A stretch of 52,909 nt of DNA from Geosiphon pyriformis (Eukaryota; Glomeromycota; Glomeromycetes; Archaeosporales; Geosiphonaceae), in NCBI GenBank assembly GCA_016748015.1, contig JAAOMT010000492.1:4747-57655 (forward strand). The letters run 5' to 3'. Positions 33,317 to 44,189 of this stretch are shown piece after piece. A program made the translations under genes and the position numbers. Each line of letters opens with the position of its first letter. The first letter of the stretch is position 1. The notes beneath the pieces are model-generated. The model was not told the origin of the DNA. It saw only the letters and a program-made list of their open reading frames with translations, and did no database searches.

Positions 33317-35108
33317 CTATTCAATTTCTTCATTAGCTTTCCGTCCTTGTTGGAAATAGACAATTAATTCTACTAATCCTAGCACCACAACAGCCACAAT
33401 TAAGAAATCTGCTAATATTAGTGTATTTGAAGATGGTCCTCTTGGTGGTTGTTTTTCTTGAGCTTTTTTTATTTTTGCAATCTTAGCTTGAATTTCTTTT
33501 ATCAGATTTGTAATAACTTTTTTTTCAGAATCTTCTAAATTATTAGTAAATACACCATTCTGAATAGTTCCACTTTTAGTATATTCTTTTAAGTCTTTCA
33601 ATTACTTTTCTAATTGAGTTTTTTTATTTTCATTTTTTAAATTTTTTCCAGAATAATTAGGGTTGAAAAATTTAAATAAATCAATTAGTTTTTTAGCTTT
33701 ATCAACTTACTTTCTAGATGCTTAGCGAGCTTTCTCTGAGGAATAAGTTCGTTTTTAAATTTTTCTTTTTCTGTAGCCTTTAATATCATTTTCATTAACA
33801 CTATTAATTTTTGCTTTAAATGAAGCTTCATCAACAAAATCTTTGTTTCAAATCTTTCTTAAAAATTCTGCTTGCTTTTCTTTAAAAGTTTTTTGCTCTT
33901 CTTTAGTATCTGTGTATAATTTTAATCTATAGTCAGCATAACCACTTCCATCAGTATGTTTATATATATTGATCATTTCTCGGCCACCAGTTTTGTTAGT
34001 TTTAGGTTTCTTTAATTTAGTTAATTTAGCAATATCTTTTTTAGTAGCACCTTTAACTCCGCAAATTTTCTCATGATTCCCACAGCTTCAAATGCAATTT
34101 TCGCATCATTATTTGTCATGCTATTTTTCATGGCAGTCCTTTTGTCTTTATCACCTTCAATTTTGTTGATTTCAACTTCTAATTCCTTTTTAAAAAGATC
34201 AAGAAGAGAATCATCAGGTTTAAGAGGTTTGTTAATTAGTATTAAGATTTGGCTGTTTATTTCAATAATTTTATTTACTATTTTCTTCCTTCAATGTTGT
34301 TATATTTTTTTGTAGCTAGTATTGTTTTTCCCTGGGTTTTTCAACAAGTAATTGAATAATTTTGCTCTAGCTTCATTCAACTCTTTAATTTTATTAGATT
34401 GATAACTTTTGTAATTTTTTTCGAATGTTTCAATAAATTTTTTTATTATTTGGTAATTATCTTCAACTTTTTTCTTGGACCATTTAGTGCTCCGGCGTAG
34501 TTATTAAAATAATTGCTTTTATTTCAATCTTTGCCATGATTTGCTTTGCTAATACATTTGTGATGCTTCAATGTATTATAATAATTATTTAGTATTTGAA
34601 ATTTACTTATCCTGTTTTCTTCAATTTTATTAAAATAAAGTAAACATTTGTTATTATTGACATCATATCTTTCATTATTTTTACTAATTATATTTTTATA
34701 AGGTATTTTATAAAAAAGTAAATCAATAATCTTATCAATATTTGGTGCTGTTCAAGCATTTATTGTCATTTTAGAATATGGAAAATTATCTATTCCAGTT
34801 TCCAATATTTAATCATTATTGTTAATCATACTTTCAGAATGATTACCATAACTTATAATAGAAAAAGAAATAAAGTCAAAAAATTAACAGGTTTAAAGCC
34901 ACAACATTTATTTCGTTTAGTTTCTTTGCTATAGTTACTGTTATTTATTACACTAATAAAAAATTTACCATCCTAAAAGAAATCAATTAATGCTTTGTGA
35001 TATTGAGTTATTAAAATTCCTTTGTATTTCTTATCAAGACTAGAAAAATACTTTTTAATTTCACTAACATTTAAACTGTTGAAATGAATTTTCTTAAAAA
35101 AGACATAC
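33317..35108 (-). pseudogene. large code-4 protein (about 590 codons), broken, with C-terminal membrane anchor
   Basis: Pieces in order: FFKKIHFNSLNVSEIKKYFS, YKGILITQYHKALIDFF, FISVINNSNYSKETKRNKCC, NAWTAPNIDKIIDLLFYKIP, KDWNKSNYFNNYAGALNGP, VEDNYQIIKKFIETFEKNYK, LFNYLLKNPGKNNTSYKKI, QHWRKKIVNKIIEINSQILI, FKKELEVEINKIEGDKDKR, NDAKIAFEAVGIMRKF, VKGATKKDIAKLTKLKKPK, REMINIYKHTDGSGYADYRL, KQAEFLRKIWNKDFVDEASF, KKLIDLFKFFNPNYSGKNL, then EDSEKKVITNLIKEIQAKIA and an anchor LILADFLIVAVVVLGLVELI ending NEEIE. The Ws of NAW, KDW, QHW and KIW are TGAs. Three frameshifts (near 34,880, 34,475 and 34,062) and about seven TAA/TAG stops break it. The last 94 codons (33,317-33,601) are open. Family not recognised; architecture suggests a surface or secreted anchored protein. 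Confidence 0.6.
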
Positions 35109-35109
35109 T

Positions 35110-35310
35110 AATATTATTATATAATTTAAAATTGCGATGAATTGATAATTGTATTGGGTTGTGATTAAAAAAGACAAGTTGTTTAAGCAGAAAAATGGCA
35201 TACTTTTACACATCTGATTTTCACAAAAAAAATTATTTTGCTAGCTTTACCACAATACTTTTATTTGCATAACACTCCTTTTAATATTTTTGGGATTTAT
35301 TTATTAATAT
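35110..35310. other. uncertain right flank of the Mollicutes-like block
   Basis: No clear frame and no fungal repeat recognised. No kinase sequence continuing from the left breakpoint (30,143) is found here, so this is not a simple insertion with both kinase halves retained. Confidence 0.3.
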
Positions 35311-35570
35311 GTAATTAAGGAGAGGTTTATTCATGAAAATAACTCAGATGAAAGTTATAATTATATCAAATCTAAATTATGAATTGTGAATATTTTCAAT
35401 AAAAATATTGATAGTACAATGCTGAAAGACTAAATTTTAACTCTCGATATTGGACACTAGAGAGATTAAAGTTGACATACTTTGAATATAAGAGATTTAA
35501 AACATCAATACTGGTAGAAAAGAGCAGAGTAAATAACGCAGTGAGTTTCTCATGTTGCTGAAACCATAGA
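35311..35570 (+). pseudogene. possible further code-4 coding fragment
   Basis: One plus-strand frame reads YVIKERFIHENNSDESYNYI, KSKLWIVNIFNKNIDSTML, then after TAA/TAG stops ILTLDIGH, HTLNIRDLKHQYW and ITQWVSHVAETIEYIHYLC. The Ws of KLW and TQW are TGAs. An AAGGAGAGG precedes an ATG at about 35,334, but in another frame. Composition is protein-like although it is cut by TAA/TAG. It may belong to the Mollicutes-like block or be chance. Confidence 0.3.
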
Positions 35571-36590
35571 ATATATTCATTATTTATGCTAATCTCTATA
35601 ATTTTGATATATGCTATTAATCTACTATTGAAAAGAAAAGATATAACTAAAAAATAATGCTAATAGATAAAAATTTTTGCAGATTTTAAGGAATTTACTA
35701 AAAAAGTTGAGAGTTGTCTTTGGTAAATTATTTATTTAGATTTTATATTTTTTTAAAACTTTTGCTAACTAAAATATTGGAGCTTATGTGATTTTACCTA
35801 ATTAATTTCTACAATAAATTCATTCTTTATTATACATATAATTTAATTTTTGAAAGATAAAATAAAAATATTACTACGTTTTCACTGTGCATTATTATTA
35901 ACAGTTAAATGCTAATAACTTCTTCACAAATTAGTTTTTATATTATCTTTATTAAAAATAAAATTGCAAATGTGACAATTAAGTATTATGTTAGTTGTAA
36001 TTAATTGTAACTATATAATTTGAAATCCTCATCAAGTAAAAATTAAGCATTACTTTAATTGAAACTGATTGAGGTTTTATCTTTATTTTTTATGTATGCA
36101 ATCTTTTTTTCAATTAAATGTATTTTTATTTGACTAATTATTTATTTTACTTTTTTAATATTATATATAAATGATTTTATTATTTTTGTTTTTAATTTTA
36201 TAAAAGCTTTATAAATTTAATTGGTATGACGTTTGTTTTCTTATAAATCATGTTATATGTTTAATTTAATTTTATTTAAAGAAATAATAGATTGATCTTT
36301 AAATTTGTTTCTAAGAAAAACTTTTTTATATTATAAAGTGTTTTTTAAATAATATAAAACAAAATAGTGAAAACTATACATGTATAATAATTGATTAATT
36401 TCAAGTCAATTTTGTTAAATAGTATGTAAAAAACTTTGTCAATAAAGATAGCATTAACAAAAGTTTTTAGTCAAACTAGTTGCAAATTCCCAAACTCTCA
36501 TATATATTTTTGAATTGTTCATAAATTGCCAAATTTTAAAAACATAAATTGTCAAAAAAGTAAATAATAATAATAAAACTTAATTAATTC
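35571..36590. other. AT-rich spacer
   Basis: No frame, motif or repeat recognised. Confidence 0.35.
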
Positions 36591-37920
36591 TGGCTAAAAG
36601 CTTAAATCTATAATAAATAATTAATCTGTTGAATTCATTTTTCTAAATTTAATTTGGATATAATTTTTTTTAGTAATGTCTATTAATTACGAATATGGAA
36701 TAGCAAGTTTGAATCCAAATGTTAAAAAAAGCTTTTAGTCTTAAAATCTTAAAATAAATTTTTAGATTCTGAATATTTATAAAGCCTATAAAGTTTTTAA
36801 TTTTACTAAAAATTCAGCTAAATTGTTTTAACCCAAGTTTTATAAATGAGAAAAGGTACAAAAATGTTTATTAACCAAATAATTATTTATGAAGCTATAA
36901 CAAAAATATATTCTAATTTTAAAAAACAATTTTTATTTTATTTTTTCTTCAAAAATCTTATAAATTAATTTAATAAAATTAAATTGTTATTATTAACATA
37001 TATTATCAATCGGTTTATAAACATTATTATATTTTAGACTTGAATGAAAGCTTTGAAAATTCAAAAATGCAATATAATATGTAGACAAATTTTAAAATTC
37101 ATAAAACACTAAAAAAATTTAATCAAAATTGAAAATTTCAAAAAAAAAATTTTTTAAAAAATGAAATTTTATAATAATATTTTTAATTAAAATAAATTTT
37201 TTAACTAAATAATAATCAATAACTTTTATATATTTTAATAAATATTACGTATAATTTTTAATTAATATATAATATATTATTTTACTCAATAAAAATTAGT
37301 AATATTATATAATATTAAACTATAGATAAACTTTTAATTTGATAATAAATTATTGTAAAACTTTTAATCACGAGTTTTAAAAATTAGTCTTTTATATTTT
37401 TTATTAAATTAATTAATAGAATTTAGGTTAGGACGGTTAGATGGCTAATCAATTCCTTTAAGCTAGTTCACCTAGAAGGAATTTTTTAGCTTTATGGTAA
37501 ATGTGATTCAAATCGTTATGATGTTGGAATCGCTAATAATTGGCTACAATTTTTTGAAATTTCTCAAATTACCTGAGTCTAATTGAATTTAAATTGGCAA
37601 AAGTATAGCAAATCTGGATGATATAAATTTTATTCAAAGACTTTTTTTTCAATACTAACGATTACATATTAATATTTTTAATTATCAAGGTAATTTTTAA
37701 TAATATTTCAAAGTTATTACTTTTTATTTTATTTATACTTATAATTTGCTAGTAATTTAAATAGTGCTTAAATAAAGAGCATGCCAAATTAGAATAGGTT
37801 CTTTAATACTTTTATATATATTAATAATTGCGTTAATGATAATTTATTATGTATTACAGTACTTTGATTTCGAATGTCATAACAAAATAATTTTCGTGCA
37901 TGATTTTACTGGCTGTGAGA
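36590..37920 (+). repeat. dispersed repeat, copy 1
   Basis: Stretches recur in order at 42,040-43,350: GAATTTAGGTTAGGACGGTT against AAATTTAGGTTAGGAAAGTT, TTATGATGTTGGAAT, AGCAAATCTGGATGATAT against AGCAAATCTAGATGATAT, and GTGCTTAAATAAAGAGCAT against GTGCTTAATTAAAGAGCAT. Differences are mostly C/T and G/A. No protein frame was seen. Weak similarity to about 29,080-29,450 suggests a third, older copy. Confidence 0.7.
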
Positions 37921-38003
37921 AGTTAACTTGTGTGAGTTACCAGGACAATTAATATTCAGAATCTTCCTATGATTGAGAATGAGGGTGTCATAGCATTGTA
38001 GTA

Positions 38004-38102
38004 ATGAATGGGAACACAGTTACTGTGAAAATTCAGTTGAATTGTAATGACTGTTGCGGTAAAGTACTTAAAAACTTAACAGTTCAATTTTATAACGAAT
38101 AA
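38004..38102 (+). CDS. 32-codon Cys-motif frame, possible metal-binding fragment
   Basis: MNGNTVTVKIQLNCNDCCG then KVLKNLTVQFYNE-stop. The pattern V-x-I-x-L-x-C-x-x-C-x-x-x-V-x-x-x-L is similar to the first strand and helix of HMA (Atx1-type) metal-binding domains, which are about 65 residues long, so this is half a domain. It could be chance in a short frame. No continuation exon was found. Confidence 0.2.
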   Translation: MNGNTVTVKIQLNCNDCCGKVLKNLTVQFYNE

Positions 38103-38140
38103 ATAAAAATGGGTGACAGCAGAAATAAGTGAGAGATTTC

Positions 38141-38167
38141 GTGATATTGATATTGATATTGATATTG

Positions 38168-38207
<40 letters not shown>

Positions 38208-38208
38208 G
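38141..38208 (+). repeat. microsatellite, GATATT then ATT units
   Basis: Four GATATT units are followed by about 13 ATT units. The 60-aa minus-strand frame across it (poly-Asn) is a repeat artefact. Confidence 0.9.
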
Positions 38209-38209
38209 C

Positions 38210-39484
38210 AGGCATCTGAATTCATATTGAAACGTTTGGAATTTTAACATTAAATTAAATTAAGATAATTAAAAATTAAAAATTTTCAAAATTAATACTC
38301 TCAAGATTATTTAAAACAAATATAATAGAATCGAAAATTCTATGCTTTTTAATTACGTTTTAAATATTTTTAAAGTAGTAGCAAATTCTTATTACAACAA
38401 TAACAATTTTTGTACTCAAGAATCTAATACTCTGTAAACGAATTTCGATATCTTACATCTATTTGGTACAAAATTATAATTGAAAAATAATCTTAAAATC
38501 TTGGTTACCTATTCTAAATATAAATACTATTATTTGAACTTTTATTTATTCCCTTCAGTAGACTAATGCTAAGAAATTTGCGTGAACTAATTTAAATTTT
38601 ATATTTTTATAAATACTTTGTAAAATCAAATTTTTAAACTGTCGAAATGAAAATCTTTTAAAGCCATCCAATCACTCACACTGTGTTCAATAAATTCAAA
38701 CCGAATAAGAAATTTTAACTTTTACAAAATATTCAATGATATTCAACAAAGATTTCTTCTTTTTTATGCCAACCCTGATTAAAAAGTCCTGAATTTAGTT
38801 CGTTGTAAGCTATATTTCGACAAAAAAAATTCCGATAATAATAATTGAGAAAATTTCCAAGTTGTGAACTTTTATAAAGACAACAATATTGTTTGGATAA
38901 TCTGGATAGTATGTTATACTACCTGTGAATAAAAGTCAAAATCTTGTAAGCTTTCAATTTAAAATTTAAAATTTTAGATCAATACGTGCCTGCAATTAAA
39001 CTTTATTACCATTAAATAATTTTAGTTTTATATATCTCATATCAAATCCTTTACAATAAACTTTCAAGCATAACTAACTATCATACTTTAAAATTTTTAA
39101 AAAATTTGTTTGCTCTTATAAATATTAGTTTAACTAAATTTTTTTCTCAATTCTAGTCCCAAGAATTTTCACCATTTATATAATAGTGGCCGACGTATTT
39201 AATTGAGAAAGTTTAGGTTGCCTCAAATTAATATATGTATTAGATATTTGTTTTAAATTGAAAATTCACAAAAATAATAGTTGATATAGTATAGCTGTAA
39301 AAAAAAAAAGGTAAATACATTAGGAATTATCTTTTTTTCTATAAAATATAAAGCTATTAATATGAGTGCAATAATAGCAATCGCAATTATGTTCTCAAAA
39401 ATTAAATGAAAGAATCAATAGTTAAAGAAATAAGTATTATATGATACGTAAATTGATACAAGTCAAATATTTCCATGGATTTAC
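38210..39484. other. AT-rich spacer
   Basis: I see nothing of note. Slightly GC-richer patches at 38,640-38,960 lack a consistent frame. Confidence 0.35.
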
Positions 39485-39678
39485 CTAATGAGTCTCAATA
39501 TATTCTGTATCTTTTACAAAAGTATTATCAATAATAACAGCCACTAAATAATCTTTATCTTTTTCACTAAATTTGCTTGCTTTTTAATACTGCTTCCACA
39601 ATGACAATTCTTAAAATGCTGTAGTTTTTTAGAAAAAATGATATTTATTTTGCCCCATCCCAATATTATTAACTTGTT
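39485..39678 (-). pseudogene. degenerate coding remnant with CxC motif
   Basis: On the minus strand NKLIILGWGKINIIFSKKLQ continues HFKNCHCGSSIKK. After a one-base shift it reads SKFSEKDKDYLVAVIIDNTF, VKDTEYIETH, then TAG at 39485-39487. The series is protein-like across the shift. No family recognised. Confidence 0.35.
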
Positions 39679-39679
39679 A

Positions 39680-40740
39680 CAAAAGAGGGAAAGTAATTTA
39701 GCTTTTATCAAAAAAATTAAACATTACTATCAAGTCTAAATACCTTTGATATTATCTTTTGAAATTAACTAAGAATTGAATAAGAATTTATGAAAATACT
39801 TTATTCAAAGTGAATTGAATCAATCATCCATCCAAAAATATAACACAACTTTTTATATAAAGATAAAAAAATTTAAATCCCAATTTACCAAAAATATTGC
39901 CGCAATATAAAATAACAATTATCTATCAACTAAAAATAAATAGAGTTAATTTTTAAATATAGATATATAAAATAAAAATTAATAGTAATATATTATGAAA
40001 ATAATTTTATGCGAAAATTATCTACGTTTATTCCCAACCGATACTGTATATGCTTTTTTTTCTTTCTTATTTTATTTTAATAATTATCATTTATACGTTT
40101 CCATGTCATAGAATCCGTTCAAAATAATCCATTTGACTATATCTAGGTCTTTAAATTAGATTCTTAATCATTTGTTGATTACTTAAAAAATCTTTATTAT
40201 TCGTTTTCAGTTACTATATTTTTATTTCATATCTGCTGTTGAAACTAGATTGAAGTTATAATATTCAGCAACGAAAAATATTTTTTTTATACTATTTCTT
40301 TCTTTCTCTAACAAGGAAACTAATTAAAAAATAATTTAAATTCCTATTTGCTTAAAGGTTCTTCCTTGGTGGTGAGAGGGAGAAATCATTGCAAATCATC
40401 AATAATTGTCTTTTTGCTATTTTCCATATAAATAAATAAGTTTTTCTTACATCACTTTTCAAATTATATATGCTCCTATAAATAGTTGGGTGATGATTTA
40501 AATTCTAATCAGATCGAAAAAGCAATTTTAACGAAAATAATTAAGAATTCCATTTCTGATTTCGATTAGCCTGAAAAAAGTTCCTTGTTCCCCTACAAGC
40601 ACGACAGAAATCTTGGAATTTTTCAAACTTTAATTTTTAATAATAACAGATCACCTGGTAGATCACATATTTGCATAAAAGTCGGTGCCATTCTCTAAAA
40701 AACTGCATATTGAAGTATTAATATTTCATAGCTTTTTATT
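39680..40740. other. intergenic, upstream of the BTB gene
   Basis: AT-rich without a recognised gene. GC rises from about 40,540, approaching the BTB gene, which may include its promoter. Confidence 0.35.
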
Positions 40741-40749
40741 ATCTCACCG

Positions 40750-41468
40750 ATGGGACCCCAAAAATACTTTTACGCTTTATCCAATAATTTCGGGAATCTA
40801 TTTGACAGTCAGAAGTTCTCTGATGTTTGAATTATAGTTGGTGAAGCGTCTAATATTAGAACTTTTCAAGCTCATTCGCAAATTTTAGCAGCAAGATCAC
40901 CCTATTTTGCTGTAGCACTCTCTAGTAATTGGATTAAAAGGGAAAATAATACAATTATCTTCGCCAAACCGAATATTTCCCTTAATATTTTTGAGGTAAT
41001 TCTCAGGTAAGAATTTTCTTGCTTCAAAAGTATTTTGACCAATATAAATTCACATGCTTTATTTTCCTGCACAGATATATTTATAATGGCGAGATTTCTC
41101 TTGATAAACATGAAGTAACTACCATTTTAGAATTGCTTATTATCGCTGATGAGCTTATTCTAGAAAACTTTATTGAACACCTTGAAGACTATTTGATTGA
41201 ACACCGTGCAAAAGAGTTAGAAGAAAATTTCGCTACTTTGCATAAAACTTCATTTATACATGATTCTTTCAAAAAGTTACAAAATTTCTGCACCGAAATA
41301 GCTGCTAACAATCCAGCAATAGTCTTTAACTCGCAAGATTTTACCTCCCTCAGTGAAAATGCACTTTCTTCAATTTTAACCCGGAATCACCTAAATATAG
41401 AAGAATCTGAAATATGGGAAAAAATTGTGAACTGGGAAATTTGTAACTTGTCGCCTCATACCAAATGA
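40750..41468 (+). pseudogene. BTB/POZ (BTB-BACK) gene, one in-frame stop, truncated C-terminus
   Basis: Exon 1 (40,750-41,006) reads MGPQKYFYALSNNFGNLFDS, QKFSDV, then TGA at 40828-40830, then IIVGEASNIRTFQAHSQILA, ARSPYFAVALSSNWIKREN and NISLNIFEVILR. A 68-nt intron with GTAAGA donor and TGCACAG acceptor joins in phase to exon 2 (41,075-41,468): YIYNGEISLDKHEVTTILE, LLIIADELILENFIEHLEDY and then a BACK-like helical region, to TGA. The H-S-x-x-L-x-x-x-S-P-Y-F and IF-x-x-ILRYIYxGxI patterns are diagnostic of BTB domains, which often act as adaptors for cullin-3 ubiquitin ligases. The stop lies at a position of the DVxIIVGE strand that is usually Thr or similar. The C-terminus ends early in the BACK region, with no TLDc or Kelch part. 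Likely a recent pseudogene. Confidence 0.8.
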
Positions 41469-42040
41469 AGTTATCTTCTGCTTTTTAATTATATATCTTT
41501 TACTTATCAAATCTCTATGAATAACATTTCTTTATGAAGGCAGAAAATCTCCCAGGTTAGCTTTTTTGCAAGCCATAATTTTTTTACAACCTTCATTTTA
41601 GAGAAGTTTGATTTAAGATAGTTTTTCTGTTTGTATATTCTAAAACAAGCATGTAGTCCTTTCGACCATTTGTTGCAATCCGACAAACTTTTTTTAATAT
41701 TTTAGAACCAGTTTGTATTTAATAACTCAAAAATTATTTTTTCCTGAGTTTTTGTGACACTATAAAATTTCATAATAGGTTAAACTTCTTAAAAATTGCA
41801 TCTTTATAAAATGAAGATTTATTTTAAGAGTTATATTCTATGAAAAATATATTTTGAAAGTGATAATATGAATGTGAGTTTATACTTCTTTAATAAACTC
41901 TGTCAATTCAGATGTATCATTTTTCAAAAATTGTTTTAACTGTTTCAATCCAAATCGCAAATCTTATCAATTTGGCACTAGAAGTCTTAAAGATAGTTTA
42001 GTAATATTTATTAGTTAATATTTATCCATACCTTTATAAA
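41469..42040. other. AT-rich spacer
   Basis: It follows the BTB gene; no further BTB-BACK or TLDc sequence was found. Nothing else recognised. Confidence 0.35.
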
Positions 42041-43350
42041 TATGTATTAAAAAATTTAAATCTACATTTAAAAAAAGCTTTAAGGCTTAAATTTCTATAA
42101 GTCTTAATTTTAATTTTCTAAAAATTCTGTTAATTATTTTAATTCATCTTTATTTATTAAAAAAAAGGATCAAAAGATTTTTAATTATTTATTAAGCCGT
42201 CCAAAGATAGATCCTAAATTTTAAATTTTAAAAATACAATTTTGCAATTTTAATTTATTAAAAATTTAAAAATATTTTTATTCTATTTAAATTCACAAAT
42301 CTTTTAAAGTAATTTAATAAAATTTTATATTAATTATCAACATAAATTATCAATTGATTCACAAATCTTATTATATTTTAAGTTTTAATGAAAGCTTTGA
42401 AAATTTTAAACGTGGAATATAATATTTCGAATTTTATAAAACATTAAATATTTTAACTGAGACTGAAAAATTTTAAATAATTTTTTAGATATAAATCATT
42501 ATCAAAAAAGTACTATAATTGAAATAAAAAATTTTATATCCTGTTTTTTGTTAAAATCTTATAAAAAATAATGTTATTTTAAGTGAATAGAAAATTTTAA
42601 ACTATTTAACTTGTGTCTTTAAGAAATTAAAATAAATAAAAATAACTTTTATATATTTTTTTAAATATTTGTATATAATTTTTTAATTAACAAATGAAAT
42701 AGTAATATTATATATTGTAAAGTTTTGAATCACAAGTTTAAATAAATAGTGCTATTTTTTTACATACTTTATTAAATTAAATCAAACATTGTGCAAGATA
42801 TCTTCCCCTCCATAAATTTTTTCGAAACCTTTTTCTATGTTTCTCTTGACTATGCTTTAAAGATTCTAATAAAATTTAGGTTAGGAAAGTTGGATGGCTA
42901 ATCAATTACTTTAGAAAAATCACTAAAAGGAATTTTTAGCTTTATGATAAATGTAATTCAAATTGTTATGATGTTGGAATTACCAAAATTTCTTGAATTA
43001 CCTGATCTAACTGAATTTAAATTAGAAAGAGCATAGCAAATCTAGATGATATGAATTTATCCAAATACTTTTTTTACATATTCTATGTTGTTTATTTTTG
43101 ATACTAATGAATAAATAATAATATTTTAATTAATTAATAACTTTTATTTATTCAACCTTATAATTTGCTAGTAAATCAAATAGTGCTTAATTAAAGAGCA
43201 TACTAAATTAGGATAAGTTTCTTTAATATTTTTTATATTTAATATTTGTCTCAATTATGATTTATTATGCATTATAGTGCTTTGATTTCGACTGCTATAA
43301 CGAAAGAATTTTCATACATGATTTTCCAGCCATGAGGAGTTAGCTTGTGT
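42040..43350 (+). repeat. dispersed repeat, copy 2
   Basis: It pairs with 36,590-37,920 in the same orientation, with several small deletions. It ends near TTAGCTTGTGTG (43,344), matching TTAACTTGTGTG at 37,923. Confidence 0.7.
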
Positions 43351-44189
43351 GTCAGTTTTTTGATTTCTTTAGTCTTAAACTTTGGCTGACTAAATAGGCC
43401 CTTGTGCTGATTTAATAAATTTTAAAATTTCGCCTCTGAAAAAATTTTTATTAATATCACAAATATAATGTTAATTAATCAAAATAGCATAGCTTATGGA
43501 GAAAAAAACAGTCATTTTAAATACTTTTTACAATTTCGCAAAGTTTAAGAATGGTTTCACAGATTTTTTATATTTTTAATTAAAATTAGAATTTTTGCTA
43601 AAATTGTATTATTATAAATTGAAGTAACAAGCTAACAGATAACCAAAATAATTTAAAAAGAAATTAATAAAATAAATGCATTAAACTAAAATGAACTAAT
43701 GATCATAAAAATTTTTTGTTTTCAAAACTGTTTTAAATATTAAACTTTTATGCAAAAAATTACTATAACATGAGTTTACAATATTAATCTCTGTATTATT
43801 ACATCCCAAAATTTTGAATATATTTCTTTCATCAAATTTAGAAAGTACCAAAAATAATTTGAGCATTAAAAAAATTACTTTTGCATAAATAAATAAAAAT
43901 TTATAATTAATTGAAACGAAACTTAATTTAAAAGATTTAGATATTAGATTTTATATGACAATAAAACTCTTGTCTATTTGACCCAAGAATTATTGCATGT
44001 GATTGGTTTTGACAATAATATCTTAAGATATATTAAAGTCACTTGAGCATCAATAACTCCCAAGTAATAAATTAAGATTTCACATATTTACGATAAGAAT
44101 ATATTAAATGACCAGACTGAACATAAATTTTAGCAAGTACTTTTATTCATTGTTTTTTTTTGAAAATGCTAAATTTTTCATTCATAGTT
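43351..44189. other. AT-rich spacer
   Basis: No gene recognised. Confidence 0.35.

Larger units (their letters stand above)
30144..35110. other. Mollicutes-like DNA block (TGA read as Trp), probably integrated endobacterial DNA
   Basis: Coding stretches on both strands extend through TGA codons where Trp fits. In-frame TGAs lie at 30182-30184, 30229-30231, 30346-30348, 30925-30927, 31009-31011, 31323-31325, 31649-31651, 32288-32290, 32532-32534, 32990-32992, 33848-33850, 34291-34293, 34524-34526 and 34752-34754. TGG is also used in the same frames. Gene density is high, there are no introns, and protein types are bacterial (ribbon-helix-helix, small CxxC protein, C-terminal membrane anchors). 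Mollicutes-related endobacteria of Glomeromycota use code 4, which makes them the likely donor. TAA/TAG stops and frameshifts show decay. The right edge is uncertain and may extend to about 35,560. Confidence 0.7.

Noticed and set aside
34073-34315. 80-codon plus-strand frame with hydrophobic stretches
   Set aside because: It is antisense to the large code-4 pseudogene, whose minus-strand reading is clearly protein-like.
38068-38250. Poly-Asn minus-strand frame
   Set aside because: It is produced by the ATT/GATATT microsatellite.
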